Source: Reclinomonas americana ATCC 50394 (taxonomy: Eukaryota; Jakobida; Jakobea; Jakobida). From it: 64,000 bases of DNA. This document shows positions 1-11,466 of this stretch, one piece after another (position 1 is the first letter of the stretch; each line of letters begins with the position of its first letter). The notes under the pieces are model-generated. The model had not been told where the DNA came from, did no database searches, and saw nothing but the letters and a program-made list of their open reading frames with translations. The DNA lies in the NCBI GenBank assembly GCA_048213135.1, contig PS015014.1, positions 60,973 to 124,972 on the forward strand, in the 5' to 3' direction. Position numbers and translations under genes: made by a program.

Positions 1-3000
1 TATGCGATGCTCAGGAGCGAGTCGCTGCGCGCCTCAAAGGCCAACAAGTCGCTGAAAAAGAAGGCGTTTGCGGATCTGCTCAACTTCTTGGAGGACATTG
101 GTGTCTCGCACCGGATGCAGTCGGTCCCACTCGATACCTCATCCATGTTTGCCGTTTTCAACATTGAGCCGCCAGTGGTCGGGCAAAGTGTCGTGACGGG
201 AGGAGTTATCGACGGCAAGCTGCTCTCCGCCGGTGAGACAGAGAGAGAGAAAGAGAGAGTTCACGGAGTCTCCCTCAGTTGGCGTGTTCAGTCTCTGATT
301 GTGTGTGTGTTACACATCTTGCAGGCGAGCGCTACTTTATGCGCTCGGTGTACGGACTGCAGTCGCTTCGTTTGGGAGTGCACACGCACAGTCGTGACTT
401 GTCGCATGCCGAAGCCCTGCGATGCCTGCACTTGGAGGAGAATGTTTTCGGACTGCTACTGCAGCAGCGCAAGGAGATGGCTGCGGTGTTGACCGATCTC
501 GATTGCTTGATGTCCGTGTGTCAGGCACTTGCGCCTCTCACCGCAGGTACGTTGTCGCGCTGTTGTTGCCTCGTTTGCTTGCACTTCGATTTCACACTAT
601 TCACCACCTGCAGAGTCGTCGCTGGTGCCGGCTCCGTCGGCATACGAGCGCGCACGCGATCTGCTCGATGCATGTCGTCTGCTGGAGCGTGGACTCGAGG
701 AGTGNNNNNNNNNNNNNNNNNNNNTGCATCGGTAGTTGAGACTGCGCAGTCGGCAACAGCGGTGCGTGAGCTGCTCACGTCGCTGCGAGTGGCCTGCACA
801 TCGGCCGACGAGGAACTGGTCACATCCTGCGCCTCCATGGGTCACTCCTGGGCGATTGTGTCGGAAGCTGGCCGATCAACGCTACTCGCCGTGTGCCATC
901 GCTTGACTGCTTGCACGTTGTCGTTTGCGGCGTCGCTGGAGGGCGCCGCTGTCGGCATTGAGTCGGCTGTGCGCGGCGCGCTGTCGCATCTCGTGCGCGG
1001 TGTCGAGCGATGTGCCGAACAACTCCGTTCGACTCTCGAGTCCGAGTGTGAACCTGGTCGCGCTGCGGAGCAGGCGTTTGTCGCGCAGTGTCAGTTGCTG
1101 GCCGAGGCACTTCTTGTTGGCATCCAGTCGGCCGAGAAGGTCGATCTGGCACTCCAACAACAGCAACAGGAGCAACAGAAGCAGCAGGCGATGCCTGCGG
1201 GCGATGTGGAGATGGCGGTCGACGCAGAAGTCAGTGCTGCGAGTGCTGCTGCTGGTGGCGACGATGAGAGCGATTCGGTGCAACAGGATGAGCGTAACAT
1301 CCTCAGCAACACTGTCAGCAGCACGCTGCAGTGGCTTTCCGCTTTGCGGTTGCCCCATGTTCTTACTTCTCTCCGTGGCGCATTGCATGCGCTGTCGGTG
1401 TGCGACAGCACCGATGCCGGTGGGCGGACTCGAATGACGCTGCTGGTGGGCCTACTTCCATTGCTGGACTCGTATCGCTCGGTCCTGCTGCTGGCCATGT
1501 CGCAGTTTGTGGCGTTGCATCGGGCGCTTGGCAAACTGTCGCTGGTTCTGTGTTCGCTATTCGGCACACTCTTTGTCGACGGCTACTGCGACGAACCGGA
1601 GACAGAAGACGGCGAAGGCGAGGGTGACGTCAAGGAGGCCTCGGGCATGGGCATTGGCGAGGGAGAGGGCGAGAAGGACGTGACGGATGAAGTTGAGGAG
1701 GAACTGATGTTTGGCAACGAGGGCCAGGAGAAGCCAGAGGAGAACGCCGGTCAGAAGCCGCTGGAGGAGCGTGGCGATGGCAAGGAGATGGCGCAGGACT
1801 TTGAGGGTGCGCTGTACGACAAGCCAAAGGACGAGGACAAGAAGGACCAGGATGATGGTGCGTGGGAGGTCGCGCATGTAGGCGCATGGATTGCTTGCTT
1901 GTGTGTATTGACTGACGAGTTTCCTTTGTGTTTGTGTGCTTCAGCTTCGTCGCAAGAGGACGATGAGGAGGAGCAGATGGACGAACAAATGGGCGACGTG
2001 GGCGAGACGGGCGAAGTGATTGATGAGAAGCAGTGGGCAAGCGACGATGAAGAGGACGACCGAGAAGATGAAGAAGGCGACGATCCGACGCAAAATNNNN
2101 NNNNNNNNNNNNNNNNNNNNNNNNNNNNNNNNNNNNNNNNNNNNNNNNNNNNNNNNNNNNNNNNNNNNNNNNNNNNNNNNNNNNNNNNNNNNNNNNNNNN
2201 NNNNNNNNNNNNNNNNNNNNNNNNNNNNNNNNNNNNNNNNNNNNNNNNNNNNNNNNNNNNNNNNNNNNNNNNNNNNNNNNNNNNNNNNNNNNNNNNNNNN
2301 NNNNNNNNNNNNNNNNNNNNNNNNNNNNNNNNNNNNNNNNNNNNNNNNNNNNNNNNNNNNNNNNNNNNNNNNNNNNNNNNNNNNNNNNNNNNNNNNNNNN
2401 NNNNNNNNNNNNNNNNNNNNNNNNNNNNNNNNNNNNNNNNNNNNNNNNNNNNNNNNNNNNNNNNNNNNNNNNNNNNNNNNNNNNNNNNNNNNNNNNNNNN
2501 NNNNNNNNNNNNNNNNNNNNNNNNNNNNNNNNNNNNNNNNNNNNNNNNNNNNNNNNNNNNNNNNNNNNNNNNNNNNNNNNNNNNNNNNNNNNNNNNNNNN
2601 NNNNNNNNNNNNNNNNNNNNNNNNNNNNNNNNNNNNNNNNNNNNNNNNNNNNNNNNNNNNNNNNNNNNNNNNNNNNNNNNNNNNNNNNNNNNNNNNNNNN
2701 NNNNNNNNNNNNNNNNNNNNNNNNNNNNNNNNNNNNNNNNNNNNNNNNNNNNNNNNNNNNNNNNNNNNNNNNNNNNNNNNNNNNNNNNNNNNNNNNNNGT
2801 TCCGGTGACTTCTGGTGGCGGCGGCGCGTCGTCGTCCACGGGAACCGCGGCGGCGGCTGCAGCCGCGGCAGCCTCGGTCGGCACGTCAATTCTCGACATC
2901 AAGAGCGTCTCCTTTGTCAACGGCCGCATGCGCATGGAGTCGTACATGGACACCTTCCCGTTCCCCTACTACATTGTGTTGCGCGACCTGGCCGCTCTGC

Positions 3001-3065
3001 CCGAAATCCTGGGCGACACCCTGTGTCAGTGGTTTGAGCTCATGCGCACCACGACGGTGGATTAA
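1..3065 (+). CDS. MDN1: Midasin (MDN1/Rea1), 3' part only, interrupted by gaps
   Basis: Dynein-like AAA ATPase that strips assembly factors from pre-60S ribosomal particles in the nucleus. Only the C-terminal part is present; the AAA ring lies upstream of the window. Visible parts: a helical linker segment, a long acidic D/E-rich region (about 1590-2096) carrying the family hallmark GMGIGEGEGEKDVTD, and the end of the MIDAS domain after the 702-base gap, with DTFPFPYYIVLRD and a last segment ending LCQWFELMRTTTVD, stop at 3063-3065. Introns are seen at about 232-324, 546-613 and 1858-1943, each with AG acceptors. A 20-base gap at 705-724 also interrupts an exon. Most of the MIDAS metal site is lost in the gap 2097-2798. 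The identification rests on the acidic hallmark plus the C-terminus and is secure. Confidence 0.93.
2097..2798. other. Assembly gap (702 N) inside MDN1
   Basis: Run of N that removes the join between the acidic region and the last part of the MIDAS domain of the midasin gene. Flanking reading frames are both midasin, so the order and orientation of the two sides are consistent. Confidence 0.99.
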
Positions 3066-3153
3066 AAAAGACGAAGACTGAGTTGTCCCACACTATGATA
3101 CACTCTTTCGTTCTCGTTGTGGGAGCGCTTGTCGCGCAGTGCTTGTGTTCATC

Positions 3154-4155
3154 ATGCCGGTGAGCAGGGCGATACCCACCAAGCGCCACTCATGAGCACT
3201 GGCGGGTCTCACCCTTTGTTTGTCATCACACAGCTCTTTGCGCTCTACATCAAAGCCGATCTCGAGAATGTCGAGGAGTGCGTGCGCGTTTTTTAGTCTA
3301 TGCGGTGAGTGCCGCACTTATGCTCAAGTTCGCCTGCGTGCAGGTTGACTGCCGAGCCCAACATGACTTTCGGATTCACGATGGCATGCGGTGCTTGTGG
3401 TGCCGGTTGCGTCACACACACACACACATGCTCTGTCGCCTTGCGCATTGCGGCGATCTGACGAGTGCTTTTTTTTTTGCGGCACAGTGACGGAGAAGCC
3501 AGTGTATGTCACTGCTGGCGAGGAGGTGAAGCTGGAGGGTTCCCGCGGCACCGCCAATCTGGTTGTCAAGTGCAAGATGTGCGAGCGCTCAGGCAACGTG
3601 AACATCCAGAAGGACGCCTTTACACCGTACGCCGATACCAAGTTGCGTACACGTGGCAAGCACGCATGTAGAAGAGAACAAGGGAGGTGCACCGCTTATT
3701 TTTTTCCGCTCACCGCCCACACCGTACAGTGCATCCGAGTTTGGACGCATTGTGGCCATGGAGGTAACCGTGTGTGGGGGGTGAAGCTGCTCTGACTGGA
3801 AACTCACTCTTGTGAACACGCATGCGACCCCCCCACTTCTTGCAGTTCCGCGGCTACGGTTGAGTTGTCTTTCGCTTTCCCGCGCTTGCCTGCGGTCTCC
3901 GTTCTGACCATGATACACGTGCTGCAGCTCCCGAAGAGTTCCTGCCGGCCAACGGGTGGCATGGTATGCTTGCTCGACAGCGAGGGGTGCACTCGTGTCG
4001 TCGATCGCTCACCTCTGGCTGACACAGTGAAGACGCCATCTGGCAAGGAGTTCAGCGACGTGGATCTGTCGGAGAGGGACTGGTCCGAGTTCGACGACGA
4101 GCTCAGCGAGCCTGTTGGCATCTACGGCTTCGAGAGCAAGTGGGAACGGGAGTGA
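3154..4155 (+). CDS. CZIB: CXXC zinc-binding protein, CZIB (C1orf123/DUF866) family
   Basis: Small eukaryotic zinc protein of poorly known function; about 150 residues when spliced, the usual family size. Exons by reading-frame continuity: 3154-3159 (only ATGCCG), 3234-3277, 3344-3405, from 3488, then a piece ending GRIVAMEF, a 13-base exon 3846-3858 (FRGY), a piece reading PEEFLPANGWH and the last exon ending SKWERE. Both zinc motifs are present: CGAC in exon 3 and CKMC in exon 4. The family signature LEGSRGTANLVVKCKMC and the end FSDVDLSERDW..VGIY match the animal proteins. The exon 3/4 junction gives CGACGAVTEKP only if the intron starts at GTTGCG (3406), which supports that donor type. 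It sits 88 bases after MDN1, same strand. Confidence 0.92.
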
Positions 4156-4331
4156 GGCGACAGAGGAGGAGCGGCACAGCGCGGACCTCGCAACACAACA
4201 CACATTACACATTGTTTTCATTTCTACTGCAAGCTGCTGCTATCTGGGGGGTGCTGGTGGTGTTTTCGGTTCCCTGCGCAGCAACTCATGAGTTTGCGAT
4301 GACGTGAAGTGGCAGTGTCTGCACGGCAGAC

Positions 4332-5920
4332 TCACCACGATGCTGGTGGCGGCAACGGCGCATTCTCGTTGTTGTTATTATTGGATGACTGTGGCGCGGG
4401 CGTCACTGTCGCAGTGGGGCCGAGAGGCACCACGTAAGCAGAGGCGTACTTTGCAGCCAGGCTCTCACTAAGGCCACTGTCAGTAGAGACCATGGACGAT
4501 GTCGATAGAGGCACGGCTGGCTCGGCCAATTCGGTCGCTCCCAACAGTCGATGCGTAGTGGAACTGCTGCGCATCTGGCGATACACACTCCCTCTGGAGG
4601 CAAATGAGGACCCGGCTGCATCCGTGTAGCCCCCATCACCGCTCTCGGCACGTGCACAGCAGGCCCAACAGCGGAACATGATCGGCAGGTAGGCGCTGAT
4701 GAAGAAGACATACAGAGCGGCGGCGGCTGGCGCCAGTCGAATGCAGATGCGAATGCAGATCTGCACACGTGACTCACGGGTGAGCGATTGTGATGGAACG
4801 CAGTATGCGTGTGGCACGCACCACTAGAAACACGCCCCAGCCAATGTTTTCCAGATCGGCGCAACGATTTCCATGATTGACGAATTCGATATGCGTGTAC
4901 ACGTCGTACACCAACTGCGGAAGAAGCACTTGAGCGGGGAGACGCAAGCAAGCAGTGCAGCGAGACTTGCCTTGACGAGGGCACAAAAAGCGTCGAAGAT
5001 GATGAGAAAGAGCAGCTGCCGTCGTTTGGACTGGCGTGACTTGCGCGCAACATCACTCGATCCACCCACATCGCGACCGCGAAGCTGGCTGCGCTTGCCC
5101 GCGTGAATAGCAGAGTACGGGGGGGTGCCACACTGCACGGACACGTACCACACAATGTAGATCGAGGCCAGCAAGAAGATGCCGGCAATGGCAAAGGCAC
5201 TGGCCGAGCTGAGCATCCACGACAAGTCTGCGGGGGAGAGAGAGAGACCCGTCAGCGGCAACAGCGACAAGAAGATCACAGCGCACAATGTCGCTCCCAC
5301 TCGCCAGCGCAAGTGATCGTCTTGTCAATGGCATTGATGCACGAATACAGCAACACCGCAGTCGAGTAGATGATGACAATCGTGATCGCCACCACAGTCA
5401 CTCTGCGCGTCCGAGTGAGCATCCTCGCAGCGCGAGGTGAAACAAAAAAAAAAAAACGACGAAACGGCCACAAGGTCTTGACGCCGGCCACTCGGATCGA
5501 CAGACGCACAAAGAAGAACGCGAGGCAGGTGTAGAGCAAAACTTGGACTGGCAGATGCGACAATCAGATTGATACAAGTAGACAAACCAAGCGCGAACGT
5601 GCGACTCTTGCACACACAACTGTAATCGACGACAAAGTAGACCATGGCTGTCCGCAAGAGCAGGTTCTTGGAGAACAGCAGGAGACTCTGCAACGCCACC
5701 AGCGTGAACAGAACAGGACGGAAGCCGCCAATCCGCTTCTTCCGCTCGAACAACAGCAACCACAGCGCAGTCAGCGCCAGTGCAAAGACACTGAAGGACA
5801 ACCAGCCGACCACATTGGCACTGTGAAGACGACGGAGAGTGAGAAGACAGGTGCACAGATCTAGACGCATCTCTGGTCTGAGAAGGCGAACCGAATGCAG
5901 TCGCTGGCCTCGCACTTCAT
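4332..5920 (-). CDS. Seven-helix membrane protein, TOM1/GPR137-like architecture
   Basis: About seven hydrophobic segments are read across five or more exons on the minus strand: near WLSFSVFALALTALWLLLF, VLFTLVALQSLLLF, a third spanning an intron (YFVVDY..LLYTCLAFFFV), VVAITIVIIYSTAVLLYS, SSASAFAIAGIFLLASIYIV, LFLIIFDAFCALVKASLAAL and ALYVFFISAYLPIMF. The N-terminus is short (MKCEASDCIR) and the tail of about 90 residues is rich in Ser, Asn and Pro, ending PPPASW. This topology fits the THH1/TOM1/TOM3 or GPR137 group of membrane proteins, but no diagnostic motif was recognised, so the family is a guess. The ATG at 5918-5920 is the only one before the divergent GTF2H4 gene. Exon edges are approximate; one donor near the start codon is unclear. 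Confidence 0.7.
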
Positions 5921-6089
5921 GCGCCCCCTCAGCAGCTCGCCACTGACAAAGCGAGAGGAAGAGAGTGGGAGAAGAGAGCGCCTTGCGTGTGCACGAAGAT
6001 TGAATACAGGAGGACGTGGAGGACACTTTCCGTGTGTGTGTGTGGTGGCGCGGTCGTCTCTCCGTCTGTGTGGTGGGGGGAGAGAGAGA
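5921..6089. promoter_or_regulatory. Divergent intergenic region between the 7TM gene and GTF2H4
   Basis: 169 bases separate the two start codons on opposite strands, so both promoters must lie here or overlap the first exons. It holds a TG run and a GA-rich stretch just before the GTF2H4 ATG. No TATA box was recognised. Confidence 0.5.
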
Positions 6090-8337
6090 ATGAGCGACTT
6101 GTTCCAGTACGTGTGGAGTCTGGCTCCGGCCCAACTCGACCGTCTGTTTCAGAGTCCAGCTGTCGTGCAAGCACTCTTTCGGTACATCACACACTCTCTC
6201 TCTCTCTTCTTCTGCGGAAGCATTCATTCATGCATCACTGTCGCGCAGCGCGTTCCATCCTCTCTCCAAGCTCTACATCTCACGACTGGCATTTGTCGAC
6301 TTTGCATCGTCATCATCATCATCATCATCATTGTTGTCGTCGCCATCTTCCATTCGCTTCTCCGAGATCGCCATGCTGGCCATGGACTCGGAGGAGGCCA
6401 TGGCTGGTGATGCGCGGATGGTTCTGTCCTCGTCGTCCTCCTCTTCATCGGGTGCTGCTGCAGCGGCGGCGGCGGCGGCAGCTGCGGCTGCATCGGCTGC
6501 TTCGGTCGACGAAGCTGTGTTGACGGCTGGCGAGGAGCTCATTCGGTGTCACGTGTTGCTGGTGGATGAGCAGGCGACTGCTGCTGCCTCGGCGGCGGCT
6601 GCGGCGGCGGTGGCGGCCGTCACTGGCGTGATGGAGGTGGATGGTGTGGATGAGGGTCCAAAGTTGCGCGCACGCGTGATTGCCTCTTTTTGTGTCCTCG
6701 TGGACACCCGCTCACTCGTTGTGTGTGCGTGTGCAGAACAAAACGCGCGCGCATGAGCGATCTGCGTCGATCAATGGTGCGGCTGCATCCTGCATTCCAA
6801 GAGAGCTACAGGTCGATCTTGTTGCATGGGCTGCCCGATCTGTACTCGGCCACCGACTTGGGTGTCGACCGGAATCAGCCGTCCATTGCCGACCTCGATG
6901 CATACGCGCAGAGCCAGTGGGAAGGTCAGTCAGTGTGGTGCGCTTCTCGCTGCTGCCCAGCCCGTCGCTGACCCCGTTTGGCAGACATGCTGCACTGGAT
7001 GGTGAATCCGCATGATCAGACGCAGATCGACGACAGCATTCGCACGCTATTGAACCATGCCAAGCTGCTGCGGTTTGTATCTCTGCGGATGTCGCGATGA
7101 CTGTGTGCGCTCACTGTTGTCGACAGAGGTCGAAATCTCACCAACCTCGGCTTCCAGTTCCTGCTCAAGGACACCCACTCGCAAGTGTGGGACCTGTTGC
7201 ATGAGTACATTGATTCGTCTGAGGTACCACATACACTCTTCCATTCTCCTTGCTTGCGGAGTGCACCCACATGTTTTCGTCGCCGCAGTCGCGTGGCATG
7301 GACCGCGAAGAGCTCTTGCAGTTCCTGTTTGAGTTGAGCCACATGCGACTGGGTCAGGTGTGTCCTCTATTTTTCATNNNNNNNNNNNNNNNNNNNNCTC
7401 CTCTCTGCCTTGTGCCGGATGGCTCACGAGCGAGATGCGCAGGATTACAACGTAAAGGGATTGGGCGACTTGAAGCACGTGGCACTCATTGATATGCGAC
7501 ATTTGGGCCTGGTCTACATGCGCAAGGTGAGTTGGCCAGCTTGATGTGTGCGTTCGTGTGTGCTCACGGTGACCTCGCAGGAGTCTGCGCGGCGATTCTA
7601 TCCGACGCGTTTTGCACTCAACCTCACCAGCCACGTTCCGCTGGAGCAGACCACGCGCGGCCTGATCATCGTGGAGCCGACGTTTAAGGTGTACGCGTAC
7701 ACCGACTCGCTGCTGCAGGTGGCGCTGCTGAAGCAGTTTGTGGAGGTGGAATACCAGCTGCCGAATCTGGTTGTGGGGTCGATTACACGCGCCATGGTGC
7801 TCGATGCTGTCAGCCGCGGCATCAGCGGCGAGCAGATGATCCGCTTCTTGCACCAGCACGCGCACCCGTGCGTGCAAAATCGCAAGTATGCTGTGCCACA
7901 CACTGTGGAGGACCAGGTGCGTCGAGAGTCGTGGCGCGAGGTCTCCACAACAGCTGGTCTCACTCGTTGGTGTGCGCAGATTCTGTTGTGGGAGCAAGAA
8001 AAGAAGCGCGTATCGCTGACAAATGGACTGCTGTACACCAAGTTCAGCAGCATGGAGCAGTTCGAAGCTGGTGTGTGGCCACTCACACACCNNNNNNNNN
8101 NNNNNNNNNNNTTTGGCGCCCGTACGTTGCTCACATGTGTGTGTGTGTGTTTGCGTGCATGCAGTCGAGGCGTTTGCACGCGAGCGCAACTACTGCATGT
8201 GGTCCAACTTTGACACCATGATGTTGGTGGTTTCCGAGGAAGGCCATCTCATTGTGAAGGACTTTACGAGTCGACTCAAGGATCAGCAGGACCGACGGGA
8301 GGCCAGCGGTTCTGCGTACGGAGCCTCGTGGACATGA
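6090..8337 (+). CDS. GTF2H4: TFIIH subunit p52 (GTF2H4/Tfb2)
   Basis: Core TFIIH subunit that anchors and stimulates the XPB translocase in transcription initiation and nucleotide excision repair. Spliced exons follow human p52 throughout: MSDLFQYVWSL, LDRLFQSPAVVQALFR, LSKLYISRLAF, then LLHGLPDLYSATD, DLDAYAQSQWEDMLHWMV, NLTNLGFQFLL, SRGMDREELLQFLFELS, RRFYPTRFALNLTS, FKVYAYTDSLLQVALLKQF, ISGEQMIRFLHQHAHP, and the final PAD domain ending at 8337. Introns lie near 6182-6248, 6663-6736, 6925-6984, 7075-7130, 7224-7290, 7359-7440, 7528-7580, 7917-7979 and 8071-8163; two contain 20-base gaps. Odd: a long low-complexity Ser and Ala insertion (about 6305-6640) between the first and second conserved blocks. 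One intron (6663) starts GTTGCGC. Confidence 0.95.
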
Positions 8338-8445
8338 CCACGATTTGGGAAGAGGGGGCAGGAAAAAATGTATTGCATTCACGTAAAAAGAGAGGGGAAA
8401 CGGAGAACTTTCACTGCGTGAAGCACCGCCACGGCGACAGGCTTA

Positions 8446-10834
8446 CTAGAGACCATTGCACGGAGAGGTGTTCTGTGTGGGGGAAGATAGGAGTGTGTGA
8501 GTGAGTGAGGGAGGTCGTCGACACAGAACAAACTCGTGGCGACGAACCTTGGTCTGGACAGTGCCGGTGACCGTGACTTGATTGGCCTACACAATGGAGA
8601 GGTCAATGTCGCGCATGTGTGTGTGTGCGTGGAGAGAGGAAGCGCGGCGACACCCAAGACAGAAATAAACGCCCACGCACCACAAATGCACATTTCGGGT
8701 CGCACCAGCCGGCACCGCCATCTGTGGCCTGTGATCCAGACACTGTCGAGTGCGACACGTTGATCGAGCCGTACTGGTCGCAGTAGAAGGTGCCACCGTG
8801 GCCACGCGAACTGCCGTTGGCGATTGCACGGTTGTTGGTGAAGGTGCAGCTGTCAAACGCCGCATTCACATTGTCGCCGATGTACACGGCACCGCCGTCG
8901 ATATTGCTGCCGCCGTTGGAGCTGAACCTGTGTGGATGGACAGGGAGAGAGAGAAGAGAGAGTTAATGCACAAGAGCACAGTGTTGTCGAGTGTTGCATC
9001 AACGAACGTGGACTTGGTGACGACGATGCGGCCCTGCGGGGACGACGCATTCGGGATACCGTACGCATAGAGGGCAGTCGCGGTGGTGTTGAAGAACTGC
9101 GAGGTGAAAATAAGCAGTCGGTGAGGAAGCGCCACGAGGACGAGACGGTGGCGAGAAGCGTACTTGAGCGTTGCTGAGGTTGATGTAGAACGCGCTGCAA
9201 CAGAGACCAGGGAAGCGTGAATATCGCGGTACGTTGTAAGAGTCACCAACCGAACACGCACTGATTCTGGGTGGTGACCGACACACCCGTGGAGACATTC
9301 TCGAAAGTGAGACTGTGGAGTTAACGAGATGAAGGCACGTGTGAGAACATTGCTGGGGGGGGGGGGGGGAGAGAGAGAGAGAGGAGGAGAGACGACGTAN
9401 NNNNNNNNNNNNNNNNNNNAAGTGAGACTGTGGAGTTAACGAGATGAAGGCACGTGTGAGAACATTGCTGGGGGGGGGGGGGGAGGGAGAGAGAGAGAAG
9501 ACGGGGAGTGAACAGACGTGTCAGCCTGGAACTCCGAGTATCCGCTGGCCACAGACAGGCCAATAGTGCCGCCGGTGACGCTGTGGAGGGAATAACAGAG
9601 TTGTCAACGGCTGGCACCTGTGAAAGAGTGCAGAGGCACGAGCGCTGCGCAACGTCACTCGCGACGCCAGAATCGACACCTTGGCCGGCGGGAAGTCGTC
9701 TGTGGACGGACATTCAAGCAACTCAGCACACACCAGAGAGAGGGAGGGAGGAAAGAGGGAGACGGGCAAGTAACGCGACTGTAAGGGAATGCAATTGCTT
9801 TGCCATTGTTGACAAAGTTGACGTCCGTCAGAGTCGAAGAGCCATTGCTCACGGCCAGACCGGTGTCGTTGTTCCAGAAGGCGCACTTGTTGAAATTCAC
9901 AGTGGCAGCAGCATACACGGCACCAAAACCGCTGTTGTACGCACTGTAGTGGTGCACCAGAGAAAATTAAACCCAGTGAGAACACGCACACGCGAAGCTT
10001 GACACACAGAGCTTGAGGCACGCAACAAGTCCGCAAAGCCAACGCCGGTAAACTGGCGAAAGAATGCAGCAGAGAGTGAACACAACAAAGCACCAGCATG
10101 AGCGACACGCACGCAGTGACCTCACCAACACATTCACAGACGGGTCAAACGTGAAGCCGACGATTCCTGTGCATAAGAAGGAAAGAGAGCGCGAGGCCAG
10201 TCAGCCACGATCATTGTTCCGAGTCGTCATCGCATCACAGTACCAGAACGGCCCTGTCGCGGCACTCAGTGAGGATGCAGTGTCAGAGTGGCAACATACT
10301 CTCATCAACAGCTACGCAACCTGGCCTGAAAAGTACGCCTGACTCGGCGAATCCACTGTGTGTGTCTTGCAGTCAAAAATAGTGGACATGCAACAGTCAA
10401 TGCGTGGTGAGACACACCAGATGAATCCGCGACAATGTTGACGGACTTGGTGATGCCTGTGTGCAGGCACATGTCACTCTCACGCGCTCAGCATTCGTGA
10501 CACGCGCGCGCACACACACACGCAACGAGGGAAGTTGATGGAGCCCGTGTACACGCCCGGCAACACGTACACGGTACCGCCAGGGTTCACTGACGCGATG
10601 CCCTTGCTGACAGTGAGGTACGGCGATGCATATGTACCACTGCCAGTGGTGTCACTGCCAAAGGGACCGATCCTGTGCGTGTGCGTGCGTGACGTGTTAC
10701 GTGTTGTCACATGGTGGGGGTCAGTGCTATCACTGCGCAGTCACGAACCAGACAGTGTTGGTCGACTGAGCATGGACGACAGTGCACAGAAGTACCAGTG
10801 CAACAGTGACGACGACGGTGAGGCGCGGTGACAT
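8446..10834 (-). CDS. Secreted right-handed beta-helix protein, copy A
   Basis: Predicted secreted or surface protein. The start MSPRLTVVVTVALVLLC followed by VVHAQ is a clear signal peptide. After the first intron the mature protein continues IGPFGSDTTGSGTYASPYL and VNPGGTVYVLPGVYTGSI, the typical N-cap of Pbh1-type parallel beta-helix proteins. Later exons carry short repeats around N-N (FNKCAFWNNDTGLAV, LTDVNFVNNGKAI, FTNNRAIANG, STVSGSQATDGGAGWC) and the last exon is NTSPCNGL, stop at 8446-8448. About ten short introns with GTGCGT or similar donors prove it is eukaryotic, not contamination. The fold is clear; ligand and enzyme activity are unknown. The 9305-9501 stretch is duplicated around a gap (see that entry), so the exon count there is uncertain. 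Confidence 0.8.
9305..9501. repeat. Same sequence on both sides of a 20-N gap (unmerged contig overlap)
   Basis: The stretch starting aagtgagactgtggag and running into a poly-G tract occurs at 9305-9382 and again at 9420-9501, with the N run 9400-9419 between. The two copies are essentially identical over about 55 bases up to the poly-G run, and differ only in homopolymer length and the GA tail. This is what two overlapping contig ends look like when the overlap was not merged at a poly-G tract. Confidence 0.85.
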
Positions 10835-10913
10835 GGCGTTGACGTGAGATCGTCGGAGAAAAAGGAGTGCGTGGTGCAGGACGCTGCGATCTAATGTTTG
10901 TTCGGTGCATTCT

Positions 10914-11235
10914 TCACCCATTGTTCTGCGCCTGCCACATGGAGGCGTAGATGCCATTCGGGTGTCGTAGCAGTTCGCTGTGAGTGCCACGCTCCGCAAT
11001 CGCACCATCCTTCAGCACTAGAATCTGCGACCGATTGGTGAGTGGCAAACATGACAGAAGTGGACGCTCGCTAGTGGGCAAGGAGATGTAGTGGTGGTGG
11101 TGGTGGTGGTAGTAGTAGTGGTGATGGTGGCGGTGGTGGTGGTGGGTGGCACGCAACTTGATCAGCACCGGCAATGGTGGCCAGACGATGCGCAATGACA
11201 ATACTGGTGGTGCCGGAGCGTCCGCTCGCTGTCCA
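10914..11235 (-). pseudogene. 3' fragment of an HMT1-type ABC transporter (duplication by-product)
   Basis: Carries only the last exon ([19 protein letters not shown] to MWQAQNNG, stop at 10914) and the exon before it ([16 protein letters not shown], near 11157-11205). Both are nearly identical to the 3' end of the intact ABC gene at 14305-17674. Upstream of about 11235 the similarity stops and no Walker A, signature or membrane region follows, so it cannot make a transporter. It probably persists because it forms the upstream region of beta-helix copy A, just as the intact gene's 3' end lies 80 bases before copy B. The intron between the two exons retains its GTTGCG donor and a GGT-rich tract. 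Confidence 0.85.
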
Positions 11236-11466
11236 TGGTGCCTGCCAACCCTCAAGTCTCTCGTTCTCCGTGGGCGGCCACCAGAGTGTTGAAGCACTGA
11301 CGCGACAACAGTTCTCCTAGAACAACAACAACTGCGAGGATCGAAGGCCAGCCTCGTGACGATTGCGATGATAGAATGTACTGCATTAATATTCACGTAA
11401 AAGAGGGGAGACGGAAAACATGCACGCGTGGAGCACCACCACGACGACAAGGCGAGACGAGGTGGC

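Larger units (their letters stand above)
8371..11235 (-). repeat. Tandem duplication unit A (beta-helix gene plus ABC 3' fragment)
   Basis: Left copy of a segment of about 3 kb whose right copy is 11379-14595. Homology starts in the 3' flank (a stretch before tattcacgtaaaaga is shared) and runs through the whole beta-helix gene, the roughly 80-base upstream spacer and the last two coding exons of an ABC transporter. It fades near 11215-11235, inside an upstream ABC exon. Limits are judged by eye. Confidence 0.85.

Noticed and set aside
1630-2953. Long minus-strand open frames of about 400 residues across 1630-2953
   Set aside because: They are open only because they run through the 702-N gap; the real sequence on both sides is midasin on the plus strand.
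3406-3487. Reading GTTGCGT introns as GC-AG introns cut after GTT
   Set aside because: Frame allows it, but in CZIB, both ABC junctions, the ArfGAP and HECT it inserts a residue into conserved contiguous motifs.
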